A stretch of DNA of 64,000 nucleotides from Bacteroidales bacterium UBA7258. GTDB lineage: Bacteria > Bacteroidota > Bacteroidia > Bacteroidales > UBA932. The notes under the pieces were generated by a model. That model was not told the DNA's origin. It searched no databases and saw nothing but the letters and a program-made list of their open reading frames with translations. Shown here one piece after another: positions 53,095-61,421 of this stretch. The DNA is taken from the NCBI GenBank assembly GCA_002472565.1, contig DKSK01000011.1:62001-126000 (forward strand), read 5' to 3'. How positions within the stretch are numbered: position 1 is the first letter of the stretch; every line of letters starts with the position of its first letter. The position numbers and the translations under genes are program-made.

Positions 53095-54132
53095 TCAGAC
53101 ATTGTAGACGTTGGCCGATTCCTCGAGAGGGGTGTCTCCCCAGCGGTCTGCGATGTAGTCCAGCGTCTTCACCACTTCGTCCGGATCCTGCGTGGTTACC
53201 AGCTTGATCCTGGTGTCCTTGAAATCAGGCAGTCCCTTGAAATAGCAGCTGAGGTGGCGCCTCATCTCATAGACACCCCTCGTCCGCCCCTTGTATTGGA
53301 GCGAAAGCGCGAAATGGCGTTTTGCGAGCTTGACCCTTTCCCGGACCGGCAGCGGAGGCAGAAGCTCCCCTTTGTCCAGGAAGCTCCTCATCTCCATGAA
53401 GATCCAAGGATGGCCGAATGAGGCCCTTCCCACCATGATTCCGTCCACCCCATATCTGTCGAAGGCCTCCCTGGCCTTCTGCGGCGTCGTGATGTCTCCG
53501 TTCCCGATGATAGGAATCTTCATGCGTGGATTGGCCTTGACTTCTCCTATCAGGCTCCAATCCGCCTCTCCCCTGTACATCTGGCAACGTGTCCTTCCAT
53601 GGATTGTCAGGGCCTTTATCCCGACATCCTGAAGCCTTTCCGCAAGGGAAACGATGATTTTGCTCTCCTCGTCCCAGCCCAGCCTCGTCTTCACGGTGAC
53701 AGGCTTGCGCACGGCCTCGACTATGCGGGAAGTGATCATGACCATCTTGTCCGGATCCTTCATCATCCCCGAGCCGGCCCCTCTGTTGGCGATTTTGGTG
53801 ACCGGGCAGCCGAAATTAATGTCGATGAGGTCGCAGCCGTAGCCCCCGGCGATTTCGTCGGCGTGGTCGGCCATTTCTGCCGCCTTCACCATGGCGTCAG
53901 GATCGCTGCCATAGATCTGGATGCCTATGGGCGCCTCTCTTTCCTCGGTCTTCATTTTGGCTATGGCGCTCTCGGCGTCTCGGATGAGCCCGTCGGAGGA
54001 GACGAACTCGGTGTAGACGGCGCTCGCCCCGCATTCCTTGCAGATGAGCCTGAAGGAAGGGTCCGTCACGTCCTCCATAGGGGCGAGAAGGACCGGCATC
54101 TGCCCGAGGTCTATGTCTTCTCCGATTTTCAT
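53095..54132 (-). CDS. dusB: tRNA-dihydrouridine synthase
   Basis: 345 residues from the ATG at 54132. LLAPMEDVTDPSFRLICKE, DINFGCPVTKIANRGAGSGM and IPIIGNGDITTPQKA are FMN-binding and tRNA-binding motifs; the catalytic Cys is in NFGCP. Reduces uridine to dihydrouridine in tRNA. A longer reading from 54186 starts at TTG inside the -7 box TAAATTTG, so it was rejected. DusB subtype is the usual one in this phylum. Confidence 0.93.
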   Translation of the reverse strand: MKIGEDIDLGQMPVLLAPMEDVTDPSFRLICKECGASAVYTEFVSSDGLIRDAESAIAKMKTEEREAPIGIQIYGSDPDAMVKAAEMADHADEIAGGYGCDLIDINFGCPVTKIANRGAGSGMMKDPDKMVMITSRIVEAVRKPVTVKTRLGWDEESKIIVSLAERLQDVGIKALTIHGRTRCQMYRGEADWSLIGEVKANPRMKIPIIGNGDITTPQKAREAFDRYGVDGIMVGRASFGHPWIFMEMRSFLDKGELLPPLPVRERVKLAKRHFALSLQYKGRTRGVYEMRRHLSCYFKGLPDFKDTRIKLVTTQDPDEVVKTLDYIADRWGDTPLEESANVYNV

Positions 54133-54183
54133 TGAAGCCTGATTTCCGATATTGATTGCAGCCGACGCTATGGTCGGAAAGTG

Positions 54184-54231
54184 CAAATTTAAGGATTCGG
54201 GCTCAGATTTTGCAGCTTTTTCCTATATTTG
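54184..54231. promoter_or_regulatory. Divergent promoters of dusB and pfkA
   Basis: TAAATTTG on the minus strand (54191-54184) for dusB and TATATTTG on the plus strand (54224-54231) for pfkA. The pfkA box ends 18 bases before its ATG and covers an upstream TTG codon, which settles both starts. Confidence 0.7.
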
Positions 54232-54249
54232 AACAAATATTTTAATTCT

Positions 54250-55242
54250 ATGGGGAAGTCTATAAAGACAGTTGCGGTTCTGACTTCCGGAGGCGATGCC
54301 CCTGGAATGAACGCCTGCATAAGGGCGGTCACCAGAACTGCCATATATAACAGCATGAAGGTCTACGGGATCTACAGAGGTTTCGAAGGCTTGATGAGCG
54401 GAGAATTCAAGGAGCTGACCACTGAGAGCGTGAGCAACGTCATCCAGAGGGGAGGTACCATCCTGAAGACGGCCCGCAGCGCGGAATTCATGACGCCGGA
54501 AGGCCATAAGAAGGCCCATGACAACTTGCTCAAGTACGGGGTCGACGCCCTTATCATCATCGGCGGCAACGGTTCGCTGACGGGAGCTCACGAGCTGGCT
54601 ATGGAATATGATGACATCCCTGTCATCGGCCTGCCGGGTACCATTGACAATGACCTTTACGGCACCGATTATACCATCGGCTATGACACGGCGCTCAATA
54701 CCATCGTCGAGTGCGTGGACAAGATTCGTGACACTGCCAATTCGCATGACCGCATCTTCTTCGTCGAAGTCATGGGACGTGACGCCGGCTTCCTCGCCCA
54801 GAACAGCGCTATCGCCGCGGGGGCTGAGGCTGCCATCATCCCGGAGGACCAGACCGATGTCGACCAGCTGGCCCAGTTCATCGGCAGAGGAGTCCGCAAG
54901 AGCAAGAATTCCTCTATAGTCCTGGTTTCAGAGGCCAAGAAAGACGGCCACGGCGGCGCCATGTATTATGCCGAAAGAATGCGCAAGGAGTATCCGGCCT
55001 ATGATGTCCGTGTCACAATTCTCGGCCATCTCCAGAGAGGCGGCACCCCGAGCGCCTACGACAGGATCCTGGCCAGCCGTCTCGGCTATGCCAGCATAGA
55101 GGCTCTCAAGGAGGGCCAGCGTAACGTGATGATCGGCATCCAGGACGGAGAAATCGCCTACGTGCCTATCGACCGGGCTGTAAAGCGCGACAAGCCGATC
55201 GACCGCGAACTGATCGACGTCCTCTCCGTGCTTTCGATCTAG
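54250..55242 (+). CDS. pfkA: 6-phosphofructokinase
   Basis: 330 residues from the ATG at 54250. VAVLTSGGDAPGMNACIRA, the substrate motif GTIDNDLYGTDYTIGYDTA with catalytic Asp, EVMGRDAGFLA and ILGHLQRGGTPS match ATP-type enzymes. One key position differs: the motif is IGGNGSLTGA, with N107 where ATP-dependent enzymes have the Mg-binding Asp of GGDGS (E. coli D103). The Gly that favours ATP over PPi is kept. Glycolysis; fructose-6-phosphate made by the PUL would enter here. Confidence 0.93.
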   Translation: MGKSIKTVAVLTSGGDAPGMNACIRAVTRTAIYNSMKVYGIYRGFEGLMSGEFKELTTESVSNVIQRGGTILKTARSAEFMTPEGHKKAHDNLLKYGVDALIIIGGNGSLTGAHELAMEYDDIPVIGLPGTIDNDLYGTDYTIGYDTALNTIVECVDKIRDTANSHDRIFFVEVMGRDAGFLAQNSAIAAGAEAAIIPEDQTDVDQLAQFIGRGVRKSKNSSIVLVSEAKKDGHGGAMYYAERMRKEYPAYDVRVTILGHLQRGGTPSAYDRILASRLGYASIEALKEGQRNVMIGIQDGEIAYVPIDRAVKRDKPIDRELIDVLSVLSI

Positions 55243-55320
55243 ATTGCGGGCCGCCGTTTCCCTTTCTGAAGCTCAGTTCCCGAGCCTCTTCCGTCCGGAT
55301 TCGCTTCAGATTGATGAAGA

Positions 55321-55377
55321 TTTTGTAAAAGCCCGAAAATATTACTAACTTTGCGGTCCCTATAATGTGTAGGGATC
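55321..55377 (+). promoter_or_regulatory. Promoter and leader hairpin of rplM-rpsI
   Basis: TTTTG at 55321-55325 and TAACTTTG at 55346-55353 form a full promoter. The transcript then begins with a hairpin, GGTCCCT/AGGGATC (55355-55361 with 55371-55377), 36 bases before the GTG start. A leader of L13 autoregulation is plausible; such leaders have been proposed for Bacteroidia. Confidence 0.6.
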
Positions 55378-55413
55378 GCAATATTATTTGTTAAACCATT
55401 AAAGATCAAGACA

Positions 55414-55866
55414 GTGGACACACAAAGCTACAAAACAGTCTCCCTGAACAAGGGAACCGTAGAGAAGAAGTGGGTCGTTATTGATGCTACTGGTTTGGCG
55501 CTTGGCCGTCTGGCCTCAAGGGTTGCTCTTGTCCTCCGTGGCAAGACCAAGCCTGGATTCACCCCTAACGTCGACTGCGGCGACAATGTCATCGTAGTCA
55601 ACGCCGAAAAGGTGACTCTCGGAGGCAAGAAGATGACCAATCGTGTGTATGTCCGTTACACCGGTCATCCGGGCGGACAGCGCTTCACCACGCCGGCAGA
55701 GATTCTTCGTAAAAGGCCTGCTGAACTTGTAAGGAGGTCCGTTAAGGGGATGCTCCCTAAGACTCGTCTTGGCGACAAGCTCATTAATAACCTGTATGTT
55801 TATGCAGGTCCTGAGCATCCTCACCAGGCGCAGAATCCAACAACCATCACATTAAAAGAAATCTAA
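55414..55866 (+). CDS. rplM: 50S ribosomal protein L13
   Basis: 150 residues starting at GTG. WVVIDATGLALGRLASRVA, GDNVIVVNAEKV, YTGHPGGQ and VKGMLPKTRLG are L13 signatures. Cotranscribed with rpsI nine bases later, the universal order. Confidence 0.97.
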   Translation: MDTQSYKTVSLNKGTVEKKWVVIDATGLALGRLASRVALVLRGKTKPGFTPNVDCGDNVIVVNAEKVTLGGKKMTNRVYVRYTGHPGGQRFTTPAEILRKRPAELVRRSVKGMLPKTRLGDKLINNLYVYAGPEHPHQAQNPTTITLKEI

Positions 55867-55875
55867 ACAGAGCAA

Positions 55876-56268
55876 ATGGAAAAAACAGTAAACGCCCTTG
55901 GAAGACGTAAATCAGCTGTGGCTCGTGTTTATGTTGCACCCGGAAAAGGCACTATTACGGTGAATGGAAAGGATGTCAAGGCTTATTTCGCCCAGGACTC
56001 TCTTGTCTACATCACCAACCAGCCTTTCGAGGTGACCGGCACTGCCGGCCAGTTTGATGTCAAGGCTACCATTAACGGAGGCGGAATCAAGGGACAGGCC
56101 GAAGCCCTCAGGCTCGGCATCGCCCGCGCCCTCAGCGATATGGACCGTGACGCATACCGCGCCGCTCTCAAGTCCGCCGGCTTCCTCACCCGCGATTCCC
56201 GCGAGGTCGAGCGCAAGAAGCCAGGTCAGCCTGGTGCACGTCGTCGCTTCCAGTTCAGCAAGCGTTAG
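55876..56268 (+). CDS. rpsI: 30S ribosomal protein S9
   Basis: 130 residues. NALGRRKSAVARVYVAPG, GGGIKGQAEALRLGIARAL and the C-terminal basic tail RRRFQFSKR that reaches the P site are S9 hallmarks. Its stop codon overlaps a -7 box for the following leader. Confidence 0.97.
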   Translation: MEKTVNALGRRKSAVARVYVAPGKGTITVNGKDVKAYFAQDSLVYITNQPFEVTGTAGQFDVKATINGGGIKGQAEALRLGIARALSDMDRDAYRAALKSAGFLTRDSREVERKKPGQPGARRRFQFSKR

Positions 56269-56490
56269 TTTTGCAGAGCTGATTTACATCAAGCACAGTC
56301 CGGTTCCCAAATTTTCAGACCTGTTGCGCGATGAGAATCTCGCACAGCTACCGGAAAATTGCCGTGACTGCGGAAAATCCGGAAGACCTGCCGCAAGACA
56401 GCTGCTCCCGAATTGAAGTAAAGAGCCCGGAAGGCAACCGTCAGCGGACCTCGAGGGAAAAGTGAAACAACGAAATTTTTATTAAAAGAA
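56266..56490 (+). promoter_or_regulatory. Promoter-like box and long leader before rpsB
   Basis: TAGTTTTG (56266-56273) fits TAnnTTTG and overlaps the rpsI stop. About 210 bases separate it from rpsB without any gene. Small inverted repeats occur, for instance around TGCGCGAT..ATCTCGCA near 56325-56345. This may be a regulatory leader for S2. Confidence 0.4.
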
Positions 56491-57321
56491 ATGCCAAGAA
56501 CAAATTTCCAGGAATTGCTTGACGCAGGCGTTCATTTCGGACATCTCGCCCGCAAGTGGAATCCTAAAATGGCTCCTTACATTTTCATTGAAAGGAACGG
56601 GATCCACATCATCGACCTGCACAAGAGCATCGTCAAGATAGACGAGGCCGCGGATTTCATGAAGGACCTTGCCAAATCAGGACGCAAGATCCTCTTCGTG
56701 GCCACCAAGAAACAGGCAAAAGACGTAATCGCCGAGAAGGCCGCGTCTGTCAATATGCCTTTCGTTACTGAAAGGTGGCCGGGTGGAATGCTCACCAATT
56801 TCCCGACCATCCGCAAGGCCGTCAAGAAGATGGCCACCATCGACAAGATGAAGGAGGACGGAACCTATGACCTGCTCGCGAAGCGTGAGCGTCTTCAGGT
56901 TGACCGTCTGAGGGAGAAGCTCGAGAAGAACCTCGGTTCCGTAAAAGACATGAACCGTCTTCCGTCAGCGCTTTTCGTAGTTGACGTCCAGAAGGAGGCC
57001 AACGCCGTCAAGGAGGCCAACCGCCTCAACATCCCGGTAATCGCATTGGTTGACACATGCTGCGATCCTACCCCGATTGATTATGTGATACCGGCTAACG
57101 ACGACGCTACGAAGAGCATCGAGTGCATCACCAATGTCCTCTGCCAGGCTATCCAGGAGGGACTTGACGAGAAGAAGCTTGAGAAGGAGAAGGAGCCGGA
57201 GGCTGAGAAGGCCGAGGGCGATGCGGCTCCTAAGAAGCACACCCGCAGGAACTCCCAGAGAATCGACATCGACACCGATGCCGAGGGCAAGGCTGAAGCC
57301 GAAGCTCAGAAGGCAGAATAA
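56491..57321 (+). CDS. rpsB: 30S ribosomal protein S2
   Basis: 276 residues. LLDAGVHFGHLARKWNPKM, FVTERWPGGMLTNFPTIRK and VDTCCDPTPIDYVIPANDDA are S2 signatures. It has a charged C-terminal tail (about 230-276, rich in Glu, Lys and Ala) longer than in E. coli, common in Bacteroidetes. Followed by tsf. Confidence 0.97.
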   Translation: MPRTNFQELLDAGVHFGHLARKWNPKMAPYIFIERNGIHIIDLHKSIVKIDEAADFMKDLAKSGRKILFVATKKQAKDVIAEKAASVNMPFVTERWPGGMLTNFPTIRKAVKKMATIDKMKEDGTYDLLAKRERLQVDRLREKLEKNLGSVKDMNRLPSALFVVDVQKEANAVKEANRLNIPVIALVDTCCDPTPIDYVIPANDDATKSIECITNVLCQAIQEGLDEKKLEKEKEPEAEKAEGDAAPKKHTRRNSQRIDIDTDAEGKAEAEAQKAE

Positions 57322-57349
57322 TTAACCCTCTAGAAAAAGGAAAGACATT

Positions 57350-58183
57350 ATGGCAATTACAATTGCTGATATCAAGAAACTCCGCGAGATGACCGCCGCC
57401 GGAATGATGGATTGCAAGAAGGCCCTTGAAGAGGCTGAAGGCGATTTCCAGAAGGCCGTTGACATCATCAGAGAGAAGGGTAAGCTAGTCGCCGCCAAGC
57501 GTGGTGACAAGGAGACCAGCGAAGGAGCCGTACGCGCCCGCATCGAGGGTGGCAAAGCCATTCTCGTGTGCGTAGGCACCGAGACTGACTTCGTCTCCGC
57601 TACCCCGGGATTCAAGGCACTCGTCGACGAGATTGCCGATGCCGCTATCGCCTCCATGCCAAAGGATGCCGAGGCTCTCAAGGAGGTTAAGTGCGCCAAT
57701 GGCTACACCGTTGACCAGGAGATCGGCGCCCAGGCCGGAAGGACCGGAGAAAAGACTCTCCTCGCCTTCTATGGCTGGCTCGATGCTCCGTACGTAGCCC
57801 AGTACGTGCACTTCAACTTCAAGACCGGAGCTATCGTCGCCTTCAACAAGGTTGTTTCCGACGAGGTAGGCCGCGCTATCGCACAGCAGGTTACCGCCAT
57901 GGCTCCAATCTCGGTCAATGCCGATGACTGCCCTCAGGACGTTATCGACAAGGAAATCGAGATCTATAAGCAGCAGATGGCTGAGGATCCGAAGATGGCC
58001 GGCAAGCCTGCCGCGATGCTTGAGAATATTGCCAGAGGCAAGCTCTCCAAGTTCTATAAGGAGCGCACCCTCGAAGGCCAGTCCTTCATTGAGGATGAGA
58101 AGATCAGCGTAGCTGACTATCTCAAGTCCGTCGACAAGGACCTCAAGGTTCTCGGATTCAAGAGGTTCAACCTCAACGACTAA
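57350..58183 (+). CDS. tsf: Elongation factor Ts
   Basis: 277 residues. N-terminal UBA-like domain KLREMTAAGMMDCKKALEEA and core motif CVGTETDFVSATPGF (TDFV contacts EF-Tu), then FYKERTLEGQSFI near the end. Nucleotide exchange factor for EF-Tu. rpsB-tsf is the standard pair; the terminator at 58210 ends the operon. Confidence 0.97.
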   Translation: MAITIADIKKLREMTAAGMMDCKKALEEAEGDFQKAVDIIREKGKLVAAKRGDKETSEGAVRARIEGGKAILVCVGTETDFVSATPGFKALVDEIADAAIASMPKDAEALKEVKCANGYTVDQEIGAQAGRTGEKTLLAFYGWLDAPYVAQYVHFNFKTGAIVAFNKVVSDEVGRAIAQQVTAMAPISVNADDCPQDVIDKEIEIYKQQMAEDPKMAGKPAAMLENIARGKLSKFYKERTLEGQSFIEDEKISVADYLKSVDKDLKVLGFKRFNLND

Positions 58184-58209
58184 GGACTTAGTCTGATACT
58201 TATCAAATG

Positions 58210-58248
58210 CACCCCGGGAGTCTTGACAGACTTCCGGGGTGTTCTTTT
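58210..58248 (+). terminator. Terminator of rpsB-tsf
   Basis: CACCCCGG/CCGGGGTG stem with an inner AGTCT/AGACT, followed by TTCTTTTT. Confidence 0.9.
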
Positions 58249-58268
58249 TCAGCCGGACTTCAAGGGCG

Positions 58269-59783
58269 CTATTCTTCGCTGGCTTTCAGGGCGAGGCTAT
58301 AGCGGCCTCTCAGGAGGCGGGCCGACGCCGCGCAGTAGACCAGGAGAAGGAGGGTATGGATGCCGAGTTGGGCGAGGACTGGACCGGCGGGGCTGGAACC
58401 GAGTTTGACGCCGAAGAAGAGGCTGCCGTCAACAAAAATCTGAGCCAGGTAGACAAGGCCTGCCACGACAAAGAATGAAAGTATTCTCGGCCATGAATAT
58501 GGGATAGGATAGTACTTGCCGCCGAGCCAGGTGCTGACTGAAAGCATGACAAGATAGCTGCCCAGATGTCCGAAGGCCGCCGCCCAATAGCTGAAACGCG
58601 GCATGAAGCAGAAATTGATGACCACGGTGACGACAAGACCGGCCAGGGTGATCCATATCGCCATATTCGTCTTCTCAGAAAGCTTGTACCACATGCTCAC
58701 GTTGAAATTCATTCCGAGAAGCATGTAGGAGAGAAGCATTATCGGCACAACTCCGAGTCCGCTTCTGAAATCATGACCCAGGATGAGGCCGATGAGGTCC
58801 AGATAGAGCATTATCCCCACGAAGATGAGTCCGCAGAAAGCAGTGAAAAATTCCATGACTATTGCATACATCTGCTTACTTCCCCGGTTCTTAGCCCTTT
58901 GGAAAAAGAAGGGCTCGGCGGCATAGCGGAACATCTGAATGAAGAGGTTCATGATGACGGCCAGTTTGACTGCCGCCTGGAATATTCCGAGGCTTGATTG
59001 CCATGACTCTGGATTGGTGTCCAGAAAGCGGAAAAGTATCCTGTCAAGGAAGTCGTTTACTATGCCCGGAAGGGCCGCCACCATAAGCGGCATAGAGTAG
59101 CCGAGGAGCTTCCAAAGGAGTTTGCGGTCGAACTGGAAGCTGAAGCGGATCAGGTCTGGAATGAAGAGGGCTGCGCAGACTACGCTGCTGACAAAAACGG
59201 CGAAGATGACATAGCTGAAGTCAGGCGTCGGAGAGACGAAGTTGTACAGGAAGGAAAACGGGTGGTGCGGGAAGACCAGGAAAAGGTAAAGGTTGGCGCA
59301 GGTCTCTGTGAGAATCTTTACGGTCTTAATCACCGCGAATTTCAGGGCCTTGTGCTCCTGTCTCAGCTTCGCGAAAAGGATGGCCGTGGTGTCGTCCAGA
59401 GCCAGAATGCCGCCGACGTAGATAATGACGTTTTCGAAGCCGTCATAACCGAGGGCGTGTGCGATAGGTGTGGCGAAGACTGCCACTAGGGCAAGAAAAC
59501 CGAAGCTTGTCGCGAAGGTTGCCGCGAGTGCGTCGGTGTAGACTGCCCAGGGCTTCACTCCCTCTTTGTTGGCGTAGCGGAAGCAGCCGGTCTCGAGTCC
59601 GAGTACCAGGACGACCTGGAGCACGGCGATATATGCCATGAACTCCGTGACTACGCCGTAGCTTGCAGTTGTGAGAACTCTCGTGTAGATAGGCACGAAG
59701 AGGAAATTGATAATCCGGGCGAGAATAGTGCTGAGTCCGTAAATTGCGGTCTCCCCGGCAAGCTGTTTCAAAGGATTCGCCAT
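58269..59783 (-). CDS. Polysaccharide flippase / lipopolysaccharide biosynthesis membrane protein
   Basis: 504 residues, about 14 membrane helices. The N-terminal LKQLAGETAIYGLSTILARI pattern and PIYTRVL are typical of MOP-superfamily exporters found next to core genes in Bacteroidales. Convergent with tsf. The -7 box TAATTTTG (59798-59791) is only seven bases before the ATG, so the mRNA would be nearly leaderless. Confidence 0.88.
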   Translation of the reverse strand: MANPLKQLAGETAIYGLSTILARIINFLFVPIYTRVLTTASYGVVTEFMAYIAVLQVVLVLGLETGCFRYANKEGVKPWAVYTDALAATFATSFGFLALVAVFATPIAHALGYDGFENVIIYVGGILALDDTTAILFAKLRQEHKALKFAVIKTVKILTETCANLYLFLVFPHHPFSFLYNFVSPTPDFSYVIFAVFVSSVVCAALFIPDLIRFSFQFDRKLLWKLLGYSMPLMVAALPGIVNDFLDRILFRFLDTNPESWQSSLGIFQAAVKLAVIMNLFIQMFRYAAEPFFFQRAKNRGSKQMYAIVMEFFTAFCGLIFVGIMLYLDLIGLILGHDFRSGLGVVPIMLLSYMLLGMNFNVSMWYKLSEKTNMAIWITLAGLVVTVVINFCFMPRFSYWAAAFGHLGSYLVMLSVSTWLGGKYYPIPYSWPRILSFFVVAGLVYLAQIFVDGSLFFGVKLGSSPAGPVLAQLGIHTLLLLVYCAASARLLRGRYSLALKASEE

Positions 59784-59790
59784 AACGGGG

Positions 59791-59818
59791 CAAAATTACT
59801 CAATTTTGGCTATTTTTG
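59791..59818. promoter_or_regulatory. Divergent promoters of the flippase and the cyclophilin
   Basis: TAATTTTG on the minus strand (59798-59791) and TATTTTTG on the plus strand (59811-59818), 12 bases apart. Confidence 0.6.
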
Positions 59819-59870
59819 TCGGCGCGGAACCAAGATTCCACCAATGCATGAACACTAAATTCTATAATAT

Positions 59871-60635
59871 ATGAAAAGTATCATTCTCATGACGCTTTGC
59901 AGCGTCGGTCTCCTTGCCGTGGCTACAAGTTGCGGCGGAAAGAAAAAAGCTGAACTTGCCGCGAAGGCCTATGCGGATTCCATCGCCCGTGCGGATTCCG
60001 TCGCACGGGTGGAACTCCAGAAGAAGGCGGCTGCTGATGCCGAGGCCCTTATCCCTATGCTCGCCGATGAACCTGTCTTCGATATCGAGACCAGCCTCGG
60101 GACTATCAAGGTGAAACTCTATAAGGATACTCCGCTCCACAGAGCCAATTTCGAGAAGCTCGCACTAACCCACTATTTTGACGGCCTCCAGTTTCATCGC
60201 GTGATTGAAGGGTTCATGATTCAGGGAGGCGACCCTAACAGCCGAGACACAACGGCGGCCGGTCACAAAAGCTACGGCCAGGGCGGGCCGGGCTATACCG
60301 TTCCGGCCGAGTTCGTGCCTGCCTATACGCATAAGAAGGGCGCTCTGTGCGCCGCCCGCCGCGGGGACGCCGCCAATCCTAAGAAGGAATCATCCGGAAG
60401 CCAGTTCTATATCGTTCAGGATGAGCAGGCTTGCGCGAGCCTCAACGGGGAATACACTGTCTTCGGCGAGACTGTAGAAGGGCTTGATGTCATCGACAAG
60501 ATCGCCAAAGTCCCGGTAGACAACCGCGACTGCCCTCTCAATCCTGTCTTCATCGTGAGCGTAAAACTTGACCCGGCCTCCATGCCGAAGCCGGAAGAAG
60601 CGGCCGACAGTGCCGCTGCGGCCCCTGCCAAGTAA
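59871..60635 (+). CDS. Cyclophilin-type peptidyl-prolyl isomerase, lipoprotein
   Basis: 254 residues. Lipobox VATSC (about 17-21), an Ala/Lys/Asp-rich linker (about 25-60), then the cyclophilin domain: DGLQFHRVIEGFMIQGGDPN with the catalytic Arg in FHRVI, and SSGSQFYIVQ. It catalyses proline isomerisation in the periplasm. The C-terminal tail is Ala/Pro-rich. Confidence 0.92.
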   Translation: MKSIILMTLCSVGLLAVATSCGGKKKAELAAKAYADSIARADSVARVELQKKAAADAEALIPMLADEPVFDIETSLGTIKVKLYKDTPLHRANFEKLALTHYFDGLQFHRVIEGFMIQGGDPNSRDTTAAGHKSYGQGGPGYTVPAEFVPAYTHKKGALCAARRGDAANPKKESSGSQFYIVQDEQACASLNGEYTVFGETVEGLDVIDKIAKVPVDNRDCPLNPVFIVSVKLDPASMPKPEEAADSAAAAPAK

Positions 60636-60727
60636 AGCGCCTTCTGCGTCCGGCCTTGCCCCTGACACAAAGCCTTCCGCGTCCGTCCCCTTCGATTTCC
60701 AGCTTTTCAGACTGATGCTCTGTGGGG

Positions 60728-61387
60728 CTATCCGCGGAGGGCTTTGATGATTTCCGGGCGGGAGCCGTGGATCTCTCTGACACCTGTGGTCCTGACTATT
60801 TCGGCGGCATTCCCTGCCGTGACTCCGCAGCCCGCCATGATGCTCGACCTCCCCTCCGCGGCTTTGACCATCTCTTCTATCCTCCTCCTTCCGGAGTAGG
60901 CGTCAGAGGCGGCCCCGGAAGTCAGAATCCTGTCAATCCTGCCGAGGCCGATGATTGCATCAAGGGCTTTCATTATGTCGGCGCTTTCGTCTATCGCCCT
61001 GTGGAAAGTAGTTGAAAGGCCCAGCGTCCGGGCTGACTCCGCCATCTGCCGGCAGAAGGTAATGTCGACGGCTCCGTCAGGGAGCAGGGCGCCGAAGACC
61101 ACTCCGTTGACACGGCGCCCCTCCTCGCGCAAGTTTCCGCAGAAAATGATATCGTCGAGAATTTGTCCGGCCTCTTCCGGAGAATAGACGAAAGACCCAC
61201 CCCGGGGCCGGATCAATACGTTCACCGGAATCTCTAGGGCCGCGACGGCCGCGCGGATTACATCCCGGGGAGGCGTGAGTCCTCCGACGGTGAGCCCCCG
61301 GCAGAGCTCTACTCTGTCAGCCCCGGCTTTTTCTGCAGCAAGGGCCTTCTCCAACCCGTCGCAGCATATTTCTATGGTCATGTCCAT
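60728..61387 (-). CDS. cutC: CutC family protein (copper homeostasis)
   Basis: 219 residues. IEICCDGLEKALAAEKAGADRVELC, VNVLIRPRGGSFVYS, TTFHRAID, LTSGAASDA and MAGCGV are CutC motifs (here the usual LTSGG and AGGGV are LTSGA and AGCGV). TIM barrel, cytoplasmic; copper role in bacteria is debated. An in-frame ATG at 61381 is an alternative start. Confidence 0.9.
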   Translation of the reverse strand: MDMTIEICCDGLEKALAAEKAGADRVELCRGLTVGGLTPPRDVIRAAVAALEIPVNVLIRPRGGSFVYSPEEAGQILDDIIFCGNLREEGRRVNGVVFGALLPDGAVDITFCRQMAESARTLGLSTTFHRAIDESADIMKALDAIIGLGRIDRILTSGAASDAYSGRRRIEEMVKAAEGRSSIMAGCGVTAGNAAEIVRTTGVREIHGSRPEIIKALRG

Positions 61388-61421
61388 GATTCTTTGTCCT
61401 CTGGCCGCCTGAAGGCATGAG

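Noticed and set aside
54133..54186. Longer start for dusB
   Set aside because: It begins at TTG within the -7 promoter box.
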